DNA of 64,000 nucleotides. It comes from Misgurnus anguillicaudatus (lineage: Eukaryota > Chordata > Actinopteri > Cypriniformes > Cobitidae). Location: NCBI RefSeq assembly GCF_027580225.2, contig NC_073352.2, positions 3,040,501 through 3,104,500 on the forward strand, written 5' to 3'. The position numbers and the translations under genes are program-made. Below, piece after piece: positions 47,499-57,721 of the stretch. A model generated the notes under the pieces. The model ran no database searches, was not told where the DNA came from, and was given only the letters and a program-made list of their open reading frames with translations. The stretch's first letter is position 1; every line of letters begins with the position of its first letter.

Positions 47499-47764
47499 TG
47501 TAACAAAAATTGGTTACAAAAAACATAGCAGAACACTAAACAACAATTAGTCTCCTCCTGATCTCATTTTGGATACTCAACACTGGAAGTGCAAAATGAT
47601 AAACTAATTATAGGAACAGACAGGCAGAAAACAGACAATAAATGCAATGGAGAACGGACAACGATGGGGAAAGCCAGGTGAGTTTATATAAAGTGGAAAT
47701 GACGATGGTAATGGTTGGCAGGTGAGGATGATTGGAGACACAAGACATGTTGAGAGGTTTGACA
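47499..47764 (-). repeat. Gypsy-like 3' LTR, minus strand
   Basis: On the minus strand it begins TGTCAAACC directly after a purine tract, has TTTATATAAAC as TATA box, and ends near TTTTTGTTACA. The purine tract (47765-47783) fixes orientation. Confidence 0.65.
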
Positions 47765-47920
47765 GTACTCCTCCCACCCATACAAGAACAGAGCACATGC
47801 CAGAAGGGCATCCTGGAGACTGAAAGAGGACGGGACAGGAAGCACCCAGAATCAGGGAGGTGCAGCCCACACCAGGAGCCAGGGAGCGTCGTCAAATCAC
47901 CGGAAGAAAAATGCATGACT
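47765..47920 (-). mobile_element. Polypurine tract and 3' internal remnant of a gypsy element
   Basis: Reversed, 47765-47783 reads GTATGGGTGGGAGGAGTAC, then TGTCA of the LTR, the same GTACTGTCA junction as at 4199-4206. About 140 bp of internal sequence survive. Frames here show no pol motif. Confidence 0.6.
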
Positions 47921-48166
47921 ACATATTCTGAATGTTCTATATGGGGGCAGGGTCTTGAGGCGAGATGATTGACAGTAGATGATACCGTTCTTTGATTGAC
48001 AGCTGCACAGCATGAGCTAACATTAGCTTGCTTTGCTCGTGTTCATAATAACAACAACATGATAATAACTTTTTTACAAAGTATGTTTACCGTAGTTACA
48101 CAAAACAAACAACAACTAAGCCAAATTATGTTTTAGATATTTTGATCATTTTACATGACCTGAGTC

Positions 48167-48903
48167 CAGAGCCGGCGCCAGACCATAACTAACATCCTTC
48201 GGATGAGACATTAAACCAAGGTCCTGACTCTCTGTGGTCATTAAAAATCCCAGGATGTCCTTCGAAAAAGAGTAGGGGTGTGCCCCGGCATCCTGGCCAA
48301 ACTTGCCCATTGGCCTACTAATCATCCCTCATACTAATTGGCTATGTCTCTCTGTCTGCTCTCCACTAATAAGCTGGTGTGTGGTGGGCGTTCTGGCGCA
48401 AGCCATTGAAATGAAAGAGTTTCATGGCGCAGCGCACACCGCGTTCATAAAAGCTGCTTTACCATAATCACGTCGTAATGCTGTTAACGGTCTATAGCCA
48501 CACTTCACATTTAGGCTTACGTAAATTAAAACAATGCTAACTTACCTTTAAAAAACTGATGCCTGCGTGTACGAACATTAAACTTAAAATAGTGTCCTGT
48601 AGATTGGAAAATTCCACCTCGACCCTGTAATCTCCGAGTTTGAGCCAATCGGTGTTTGCATGAAGTCAGATGGAGCAGGCGGTATTGGTTCATTCTAAAT
48701 GTTCTAATATCCATATTTTACACAATCCATAAAATGCCGCGAAAAAACACGTTGCTAGTATCAAGTCACATTAATATGCTAAAGACGTAAAGACGTAAAG
48801 TAATATTTTATAAATATTAAATTAATAAAAAACTGTGTAGGGGGGCACAACAACCTGTTTGGGGGGCACGGCCCGCGAATGCCCCGCCATGAAGCCGGCC
48901 CTG
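48167..48903. mobile_element. hAT element with perfect 8-bp target duplication, carrying SINE3
   Basis: CCTGAGTC lies on both sides (48159-48166 and 48904-48911) with no mismatch. Ends CAGAGCCGGCGCCAG and, reversed, CAGGGCCGGCTTCATGG. A SINE3 segment starts 26 bp inside the left end. Reversed, about 48540-48550 reads AAAGGTAAGTTAG, a splice-donor-like site at the end of a minus-strand open stretch (48526-48714) of unknown nature. Confidence 0.9.
48193..48402 (+). repeat. SINE3 middle fragment inside a hAT element
   Basis: Matches the body of the copy at 28491-29019: GTCCTGACTCTCTGTGGTCA, AAACTTGCCCATTGGCCTAC, AAGCTGGTGTGTGGTGGGCG. It lacks both the 5S head and the tail. Confidence 0.85.
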
Positions 48904-48911
48904 CCTGAGTC

Positions 48912-49242
48912 CACAGAAAAACTGGGCTGAAAACAGTACTCGAAATCCTCCTGACGAAAGTGCTGGCTGCATATTCAAATTTTGAGTAATCTGTTAGTGG
49001 TGTGTCAGCTGAGGGTCGCGTTGATGTAAACAATAAAAACTCGCGATGGCCTGAATTCGTTGTCCTTACATCCACAAACTGCACAGGTTCTAGTTATTTT
49101 TTATTGAGGGTTTTGGTGATTTCCCCTTCAGAGACAGTAAAAGTGGAGTTACTCTTTGGTTGGGTTTGTCTGATGGCTAACTTCAAGTTGACTTGAGTTG
49201 ATTTGAGAGCAGGTTTAAGGGGTAAAAGAAGCTATTAGTTTG
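48912..49242. other. Intergenic DNA
   Basis: Nothing recognised. Confidence 0.45.
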
Positions 49243-49391
49243 ACTTCATGTGGTGCTGCAAGAATTGACAGCCGGATGACGTCAAAGTACTGCGAGAACG
49301 ATTCGGAAATCATACGGAGTAGTTTGCTATTAAATCGCTATAGCGGAACCTTGACGTCATCCGGCTGTCGGTTCTTGTGGTGCCGCATGAA
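49243..49391. mobile_element. 149-bp hairpin MITE
   Basis: Left arm ACTTCATGTGGTGCTGC then AAGAATTGACAGCCGGATGA; the inverse at 49352-49391 matches with few changes, including GACAGCCGGATGACGTCAA exactly. Arms of about 40 bp. Confidence 0.8.
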
Positions 49392-49516
49392 GTAGAACAA
49401 GCCTGAAGGCTGCATCGGTCATTGGTTTAGTGGGTGGAGCTAATGACTCAGTTGTGCGCAGTGCATTCTGGTTGAGTCCATCAAAGACTGTTACGAAAAT
49501 TCCGCTTCAACACACT

Positions 49517-51315
49517 GGGCCCTATTTTAATGATATAAGCGCGATTTGTCTAAAGCGCCCAGCGCAACGTCTAAATGGTCGTGTCCGAATCCACTTTTGC
49601 TAATTTAACGACGGAAAAATGGTTTGTGCGCCGAGCGCATGGTCGAAAAGGGTTGGTCCTATTTTTTTAATGATTAATGGGAGTATTTCGGGCGTAACGT
49701 GCAATAAACCAATTAGAGTCTCAGCTCTCATCCCGTTTAAAAGCCTGTTGCGCTGGCGCTATGTCTAATCCCTATTTAGATGACATTAAATAATTGTGTT
49801 GTTTTTCACTTGTATTGAAATTGTTATTTTTTCATTAAAACTTTTAAAACCCGCTTTCTTTTAGTCATGGAAGTAAAAAGCAGGCTTTTAATTGCTTTAA
49901 ATGTATGGCTATCCAATATCATCAAAAAATAATTTACAAGTATGTAAGAAAAGGTTTGTACTGTAAAAATACTTTATTTGTTACAAACAGGAGATTAACA
50001 ATTTACAAAGGGCTCTCTGCACGTTTTAGCACTTGGACAGCGTCACAAGTTTTTTTAAGCATTGCTTAAAATGTTTCTCATCTCACCATATTCACAGGTA
50101 CAGAGTCATCATATACAATAAATCCATGAGGTAGCATTTAAAAAAACATTTAAAAATAGATGCATTTGTTTAAAGCAAAGCATTTATTTACATACCAGGC
50201 TACAGGTGAAGCAGCTCTTTGCGCTTTCCAACGTCTCATAATTAGTCCTCATTTATGTCCAAGAGACTCAATAATAATCTTTTACATTCAATCCTTTAAT
50301 CTTTCATATTTAAAAACGTGTTTGTGCTGCTGCACATTCATGTGTGTGATAAGCAAACCCGAGTTGACGCCCCGTTTATAGGCGCATATTTCTAACGCGC
50401 TCATTAAATAACAAAAGACATATTGCGCACATATAGTTGCCTTAAAAAAGCAACGCGTCAACAATGCGCCTGAACACACCTCGTTTTCAGACCAGAACGC
50501 CCATGGGCGCAAAAGGGGGCGCAAATGCATTTGCTATGTAAACAACGTGACGCTAAACGTGAAAAATATAATTGCGCAGGATGGAAACCAGGCTTGTGCA
50601 CAATTCAGAATTGAATTGACTCCTTAATTCCAATTCAATTCTTGAATTTGAATTGAATTTGAATTGATGTCAAAAACAGGATTTAGAATTACAATTCGAA
50701 TTTGAATTAAAGGAAGCAGAATTGCAATTCAATAGAATTTCAAAGAAATTCATACACATATTATATAGTAATTGAAGTGTTAAAAATGAAGCTTTCAGTA
50801 TATGTCAGATATGATTGCATTACATATTCTATAAATTAAATAATTTTGAACTACTTGTACAGATAAAATTAACAGGAAATGTTTTCCCCCAGCAATTAAT
50901 GTTCAAAACTCTAGTCACATAAATAATTAAGTTTGATTTTTTTGTAATTGTAATTTTGTGGAACACGATGGAACATGACTTAATTTCCCAGAATGCTTTA
51001 CTTTAACCAAGTATTTAAAATGGTTGCCAAACAATTTTCCAAAGTAACGTTCCTAACACTGAATGTATGTGAGATTATTTCTGTTGTGTGACTGTGGAAT
51101 TTCTTTGAATTGCCATGACTTTAATTCCACTTCCTGTCATTCCAATTCAAATTCAACTTCCTGTAGGGTGGAGTCAATTCAATTCAAATTCCAATTCATG
51201 AATTGAATGGAGGCCAATTCTGAAATTCCGAATTGTGCACAAGCCTGGTGGAAACTAGCAAAAGACACTTGCGTCCCGCATTGCGCTGCATTGCGCCGGA
51301 TGTAAGATAGAGCCC
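49517..51315. mobile_element. Inverted-repeat element, family D, with nested hAT
   Basis: Left end GGGCCCTATTTTAATG and reversed right end GGGCTCTATCTTACATCC. ACT flanks both ends, a possible 3-bp duplication. The outer parts are rich in GCGC and GCGCAA words (AAAGCGCCCAGCGCAACG; CATTGCGCTGCATTGCGCC). After removing the insertion at 50589-51247 it is about 1.1 kb. Related pieces are at 36480-36838 and 60060-60900. Non-coding. Confidence 0.8.
50589..51247. mobile_element. 659-bp hAT element nested in family D
   Basis: ATGGAAAC (50581-50588) and GTGGAAAC (51248-51255) differ at one base. Ends CAGGCTTGTGCACAATTC and its inverse are perfect over 18 bases. The subterminal parts are dense in AATTGAATT and TTCAATTC palindromic words, the kind of repeats that bind hAT transposases. 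Confidence 0.9.
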
Positions 51316-53202
51316 ACTATCTAATTTATCGAAATCGTACAAAGTAAAATAGAAATAAATTACCTGTTATAACAGGCTAACATGTCTAGGGTTCAATTCT
51401 GCTTTAAAGTCAGATATTAAATGTGTTCTGAGTTTGTTTTGAAAAATGTGTTTTTAACACCCAACCAAATTTGAATGATGGAAAAACACCAAGTAAATAA
51501 AATCAATTATCAAAATCTAGGAAAAATATGCAGCATTCTCCACTCTCAATCGGTGGGGGCGTGTCTGCTGTTGGCGCTGAAACCACACCAAAGTTATGAA
51601 CCATCTCTCATAACTTGCAAATACTGCTACAACCTGAATGGATGCTAGCAATTGTTAGGGGTATTGCATGGTGGCTCAAGCGCATCATCGAGCCATCGCA
51701 TTTGGCCTGCCTAAACAAAATCGAACTTAGAAGTGGTGAGCGATCTAACTCTGCAATTCAGTACTACATAGTTTACAGTCTTTGTGTCATGTTTCAGCAA
51801 GGACTTCAATCATCTTTATTTTAAAAACATAGCACTTATTATTCCGGTACAGAAACTTTGTGGGCCAGTCTGGGCCCCCCCAAGCATAAATGTCAAGCTA
51901 CGCCTATGGTCATTTAATATTTACATTGTTCAGTTTATAGCTTTTTTCCAAACTAAGGTGGCTACCTTAATACTCTTAATAATAGTCAGGATAGTGTCAT
52001 GTTTTCTTCACCACACACAACCACATACAGGCTTCAAACCACCCAGAACAGGCTGTTCAACAACCACATCTTGGCAGTAAGCTTTGAATGGAAAGACGCT
52101 AGTGTCATTTTCTTCAGAAAGATGTCACAAGAACTTATCTGTGCCGCATCTGGGGTTTCCATATTGTAGTAGAACATTATTCATTGTAGGAATGATTTAT
52201 CCTGGGTCTTTTGGTGGGCTGATAATTCCCTCTGTGATCAGTGTGCTCCACACATTTACATGGCACCTCTGATAAATCTGTTTAATTGATTGATGTGATC
52301 TATAGTCAACAAACACATCTGTAAAGAAAAGATTTAATCTTTCAGATGTAGGCCCGACACCAAACAATCTTTGAAAAGTTGACATGCTGATAGAAGGTGA
52401 CATGCTGTCTGGTTAAAAGAAAACAGTGCAGATTCAAGTGACTTTGATTCTATTAAAAATAATACCCATCCATGCTTATGAATTATCTTTCATAATGGAA
52501 TCACAAAGGTTCACAGGATTATGGGAATGCCAGAGAAAACACAATAATGGACAGAGCTTCTGCTTCAGTAGCATCTTTCTCAGTTTTAATAACGCAAGCT
52601 GAGTTAGACAAACACAATCCGCAGTACGAGACTGGATTTCATCTGAATTTAATGTGAGGAATATGTGCAGGTTAAGCTCCCATAAAATTAGCATTTTATT
52701 CTTGGCTGAAGCTGTATTTTCTGATCATTTACCTGGGTCAGTTTAAAGCGCTTTTACAGACCGTTTCATTCTGACTGATTTAAAGAAATGCTTCAGCCAA
52801 AAATTCTCGAAGAATCATTTTCTCACCGTCAGCTGAACAAACAAAAAAAATGTAAAGAAATATGCCGTTTCTTTACATCCATGTAATTCAAGGGAATGAA
52901 ACCTGAAATGTTGATAGACAAAAAGCACACATTGTCATCCATACAACTCTAGCTGGTTAGAAAATGTGCATGAAGATTAGCACCACGGACATCACCGCTA
53001 GTAAAGCCATAGGACATTGAAAAGTAAAGATTTACAAAAAGTTTTGAAACACCTGGTATTGTGTGAATTCTCCTAGTGACTCCCCTTTCATTTCCTCCAA
53101 AAATGGCTTGCCAAACTATATTTTTGAATAATATGTTCCAAATAAACTGTTAGATGTTAAAACAATTCTCTGCATTGTACAACATGTTCTCTGCCATTAG
53201 AA
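51316..53202. other. Intergenic DNA, nothing firmly recognised
   Basis: A repeat-like MITE segment may lie at 52785-52950. Other frames have no motifs. Confidence 0.4.
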
Positions 53203-53433
53203 GCGGAGTCCACGATGTTTGAAAGCCAATGTTCATATTTGAAATCACCTAAACAAACACGCCACTACCCCAATAGAATCTGGACCTTCTGTTGATAGAC
53301 CCGACCCACACATACACAACCCGGCAAGGATGTCGGTTAGTAGACGCTCCTTACTGCTGATTGGCTATAAGTGCGTTTTGGTAGTCGGCCCGTCTCCTTT
53401 TCCAAAGCGTTTTTCAAACATCGTGGACTCCGC
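53203..53433. mobile_element. 231-bp MITE with 22-bp perfect inverted ends
   Basis: GCGGAGTCCACGATGTTTGA and two more bases at the left are exactly inverted at 53412-53433. CATTAGAA and CATTAAAT outside may be a decayed 8-bp duplication. Confidence 0.85.
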
Positions 53434-53507
53434 CATTAAATAATGGCGCAAATATCAGTCATAACACACACGTAAGCATAAGTAAATCACGTTGCGTGAA
53501 TCATTTA

Positions 53508-53607
53508 ACTCCCTGGGGACCAGAAATACGGTGCCGCATTTTAACGTGTTTTCTCCTTATCATAGCAGAATCAACTTAAAATACTCCATCATTACTAATC
53601 ATGCAAA
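53508..53607 (+). repeat. Dispersed repeat of ACTCCCTGGGG type, copy 1
   Basis: Shares CTCCCTGGG, GTGTTTTCTCC, AGCAGAATCAACTTAAAA and CTCCATCATTA with 57628-57721. Confidence 0.7.
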
Positions 53608-54082
53608 TCAATTGAAACATGCCGTGCAGACACAGTACCGTATTTTTTTGACTATAAGCTGTTTTTTTTTTATAACTTGGCTGGTGCTGCGTCTTATAGT
53701 CAGGTGCGCCTTGTAAGTCAGTATTAATTAATTTTGACATTTACTGTATGAGGCAAGAGACATCATTACTGTCATTACAGCCACAAAACTCCGCTATATG
53801 CTGCTCCTGTATTTAAGTAATTCAATGGGTTCAGTAATGTGGAATGACGAGTCTGCGAACTTCATGCTAGTTGGCTTGTTTGGTTAATTTAGACTATTCA
53901 ACCTTCCAGGTTAGTTCTGTATGTTATGGTTTATCGTTTAAATAACTGAAAATATTACTTTAACGTACAGACATCTATTTAGCCTGCTGTTCTGTCTGCT
54001 GTTGTTTAGTTGAATAAAGCTTGAATTTTGTGAAATAATTTTCTAAATAAACGCAACGTATAGTCCATGCAACTTACATATC

Positions 54083-55640
54083 GTCGCTGTCCGATGAAAC
54101 TCACGTATGTTCATTTTGCCGATTTTGAGATTTTTCGACAGATTGAATGTCCAGGTTCATTTCCATATACAGTATGCGTCACATACCTAAATAGCCAATG
54201 AAAACTTGTGAAATCATGTCATCTGATTTTCACGTACCCGTTTGGTGTCAAAGCTGTCAATCACGCCGCATATCTTCTGCCTGTGAAGCATCTCGCCGGT
54301 CTCGTAAAGTTTCATCGAACCTCAACACTGGATATAGCCGAAAAAACATGAAAATTACTTTCCTTCGAGGTAAACGTTTCCCCCGGACGCCAGACTAACA
54401 TCTAGGAGTTACTTAATTACGGTAGGACTGTGCAAACAAAGTATCTGTCTAGCATTGGTGATATTTACGCTGGGGATTTCCCCACCACTTTTTGAAAGCA
54501 TTTGGTTAAAATGTTCTGAAAAATCAAGCAAAGCTTAAGACTGGTTTTGTGGTCCAGGGTCACATATGTTGTGTTGTATGCTTATGGTGTGTTTTCTTGT
54601 ACATATGTAATGAAATTCATTGTAATCATTTATTAAACGCGCTGCTGTTTTCTACGGTATGGTGCTTTGGCATTGTTCGGTTGAGCTGGTGTTGCAGGGA
54701 CTGTTACATGTGTGATGTGTGCATTCGACATTGTTAAGGGTTTTATGCTGAGTATTTTCTTGTTGTTGACTAGCCTACGCTATGCCCATTTTTGATGCGC
54801 CGTTATTCAATATTTTTCCCGTCCTGCAGTTATGTTTTTATCTGATCTTTTGTCCCCACCACTTTTCAACACAAACTGACGCCCCTGTTGTGTTGCATTA
54901 CCATGTCAGTGTATTGATTCATTGTCCCTTAATGGTTTGCAAGAGACATTTAATACACTTATAATTAATATTAAATAAAGTAAGCGTATTTAAAGGAACA
55001 GTCTACCCTTTTGCCATATTAAACTATGTTATTACCTCAACTTAGATGAATTAATACATACCTATCTTTTTTCAATGCGTGCACTGTACAGCGCGTCGTG
55101 AATGTGTTAGCATTTAGCCTAGCCCCATTCATTCCTATGGTACCAAACAGTACACAAAATAAAACTTTTTTTTGGTACCATAGGAATAAATGGGGCTAGG
55201 CTAAATGCTAACACATTCACAACGCGCTGTACAGTGCACGCATTGAAAAAAGAAAGGTATGTATTTATTTGTCTAGGTTGAGATAATAACATAGTTTAAT
55301 ATGGCAAAAGGGTAGACTATTCCTTTAACCAAGACGTAGGCTATTTAATAAACTGAGCGTATTCATCTGTCAATACGAAACGCAACTTGGCCATTCTAAT
55401 TAATGATCGGAAGAACACGTATCGATCAAAGTTACTGTAAAATATGCACGCATGTCCATTTAAACTCAATTTTGGTCAAATGTGGATTATATCATGACAC
55501 TGGCAAGAATATGGTTACATGTAAATATGCCGTACCAAGTATGAAAACGCTACATTCAACTGCTTTTGATATACAGTGTTTTTTTCACTTTCTGAAAAGT
55601 TACCGTTTTGGACATACGTGAGTTTCGTCAGACAGCGACA
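54083..55640. mobile_element. Middle-level inverted repeats within the nest
   Basis: CGCTGTCCGATGAAACTCAC then GTATGT at 54086-54111 is repeated inverted near 55612-55637 with two changes. This may be a second element inside the TA element or a part of it. Confidence 0.5.
54994..55324. mobile_element. 331-bp hairpin MITE with 154-bp arms and TTAA target site
   Basis: TTAA at 54990-54993 and 55325-55328. The arms 54994-55147 and 55171-55324 are reverse complements of equal length with about ten differences, around a 23-nt loop. Transcripts would fold into a long double-stranded RNA. Confidence 0.93.
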
Positions 55641-55726
55641 ATAAATCTGTTATTCTGTCTTAATGGCACATTTTTTAATGATGCGGCTTATACTCCAGTT
55701 CGGTTTATAGTCCGGAAAATACGGTA

Positions 55727-56074
55727 ATTCACTTTCATGGCAACTTTAAGTAAGGCTGCACTACAGGATCTTTTAAGTGTGTGCTGTATTATGATTCCAT
55801 ATATTGTTTACATGCAATGCAATTAATTGTTTACACGCGAGTAGAAGCGATCCCATATGTGCTGTGTTTTTAAACTGTTTATACGCACTTACAGAAACAA
55901 ACCAATTAAAACATTGTTAAAAACAGAATGTTTTAACAATCAGTTGATGGGAATCTGAAAACAGCTTTTTATAGACCATTTTGCAAGATGTAAACAATTG
56001 TCCAGAGACCAGACAATATATGCTAACAGCTGTTTACAACTCTCTTACAGGTCTGCATCCCTTTCATCATCCCT
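55727..56074. other. Intergenic DNA
   Basis: Nothing firmly recognised. Confidence 0.4.
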
Positions 56075-56315
56075 GGCATCCCTGCCAGTGTCCCAAAATG
56101 GTCGGACCGCAGAGGGTTAAATAATATTCTTCCAACAATTTTGCGTCTGAAAGGGAAACTTATTGCATATGCAATAAGGTCAGTCGCTAAAATAACTAGA
56201 CCACACCTTTTTAGCGCTAATGATCCCTGCCCATGTTTAGTAAATCCCAACATTCATTATTTAAACCCAAAAAGATTGTTTGCGCTGGCGCAAGCTGTTA
56301 GTAAATCTGGCCCAT
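56075..56315 (-). mobile_element. Inverted-repeat family B copy
   Basis: Reversed, it starts TGGGCCAGATTTACTAACAG and shares GTTGGGATTTACTAAAC and GACCTTATTGCATATGCA with 9253-9500. A GCGCCAGCGCAAAC stretch follows the end. Confidence 0.7.
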
Positions 56316-56348
56316 AATTTATATTATAAACTGTATAAACTGACTTAA

Positions 56349-56529
56349 CCTCCTAAGACCCGGGTTTTGGTTGGTCTTTTTTTCAGATTTCTACCAGCTA
56401 TTTTGGGGTTAGTAAGAACCAATAAATAACCAAATTGTTTTCTAAGAACATGATCAGTGTATTTGTCCATGTTTGTGTGCATCAAAAATATTTCATGTCC
56501 ACATATGTGGACATCCAGGTCTTAGGAGG
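56349..56529. mobile_element. 181-bp piggyBac-like MITE
   Basis: TTAA at 56345-56348 and a mutated ATAA at 56530-56533. Ends CCTCCTAAGACC are inverted repeats. TTAA plus CC-starting ends fits piggyBac. Confidence 0.8.
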
Positions 56530-56533
56530 ATAA

Positions 56534-57627
56534 GGGAATAAAAAGTACTGTAAAAAAAATTAAATTAATTTTCAAAAAAAAAATTAAATTAATCTCGCGA
56601 GATATGTCACGAGATTTCTCAGTTAACGGAAATAAAACAGCCTGCATATGCGGTCTCCTTAGCCTGCAGCCTTCTGTTTGAGAAACAGCCACTGTTCTAA
56701 TTTCAGCAAAAAAAACTTCAAAGTTAAGTTTCTGGCTAAAGCGTTTCCAGTGCAATGTGCATGCATTATATTGTCTTCTACTGCATGTGCTTTTTTGTTT
56801 GGGTTTCCAACAATGTTCGTCTGAGACGCATTGCGTTTGTCTCAGTATCAGATGTGAAGTCTTAGCAGATTAAACCCTCACTAGGAGTTTACATTATTTA
56901 TCTCTGCATATTCTTGCTCAAGAATAACAGTGGCTGTGTCACTTCTATTGTAAAGACTTGGACAAATAATAAATATTTAAATGGATTTAAACGTTGTTTG
57001 GCTAAAAGTAAGCCTGTTAACACATAATGCTGTTTTTAATTAAATAGGCTACATATTACTGTAATGTTTTTACTTGTTTTGATACTTTGCATCGTCATTA
57101 TTATGTCATTTTAAAGGTAATTGCTCACTTGGTTCTATTTTTATTACAAAAAAATCAAATAATTTCATTATCAATTAGCAAAAAATTGTCCTAGATTAGT
57201 TAAAGCATTTCAAAATAATGTGATTTTAGTTTCTCATTTATTTATTTTATAATTGAGGATCTTGTCTCGTTCTCATGAACCCAATCTCGTGTCTGGTCTC
57301 ATGGATTATGTGTCTCGTCAAACCACTACAGGAAGGGAGATGCTGATTTTCCAATATTGGAGATACCCAGCATCCCCCACAACTGCCATCCTTACCTGTG
57401 CTTGCAGCATCCCAGGTGGTAAGCCATTGTGAATGTTAGAGCTGTGCGCAGAGCCAGGGAGACAGAAAACTGCTCTGCTAGTGACCGGTTGGGTGCCTCT
57501 TGAAAGGCATCTGTAATGTTGGAGGCAAGCAGGGCCCTGACTTGTGGCCTTCTCTTGAAGGTCACGGCATGGGCCCTGGGTAGGACAATGATCACTCCCG
57601 TGGCCCAGGAAAGGCATTTGTGGCTTA
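56534..57627. other. Intergenic DNA, nothing firmly recognised
   Basis: 57318-57620 is GC-balanced with frames on both strands but no motif. It may be decayed transposase sequence. Confidence 0.35.
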
Positions 57628-57721
57628 ATTCCCTGGGTGCAAAAATGCGGCGTCGTGTTTTGATGTGTTTTCTCCTCATCAAAGCAGAATCAACTTAAAA
57701 ATCTCCATCATTAATAATCAT
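57628..57721 (+). repeat. Dispersed repeat of ACTCCCTGGGG type, copy 2
   Basis: AATTCCCTGGGTGCAAAAAT then TTTTCTCCTCATCAAAGCAG, ATCAACTTAAAAATCTCCAT, parallel to 53508-53607. Confidence 0.65.

Larger units (their letters stand above)
53638..55724. mobile_element. 2.1-kb element with TA target site, outer level of a nest
   Basis: TA at 53636-53637 and 55725-55726. Ends CCGTATTTTTTTGACTATAA and, reversed, CCGTATTTTCCGGACTATAA. TA duplication fits Tc1/mariner-like elements, but no transposase frame is visible. Much of its length is insertions. Confidence 0.75.

Noticed and set aside
47604..47916. Two overlapping minus-strand frames of about 90-100 codons
   Set aside because: They cover an LTR, purine tract and internal remnant and show no pol motif.
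57318..57698. Overlapping frames on both strands at 57.3-57.7 kb as a host exon
   Set aside because: Frames are open on both strands with no splice sites or motifs; part overlaps the dispersed repeat at 57628.
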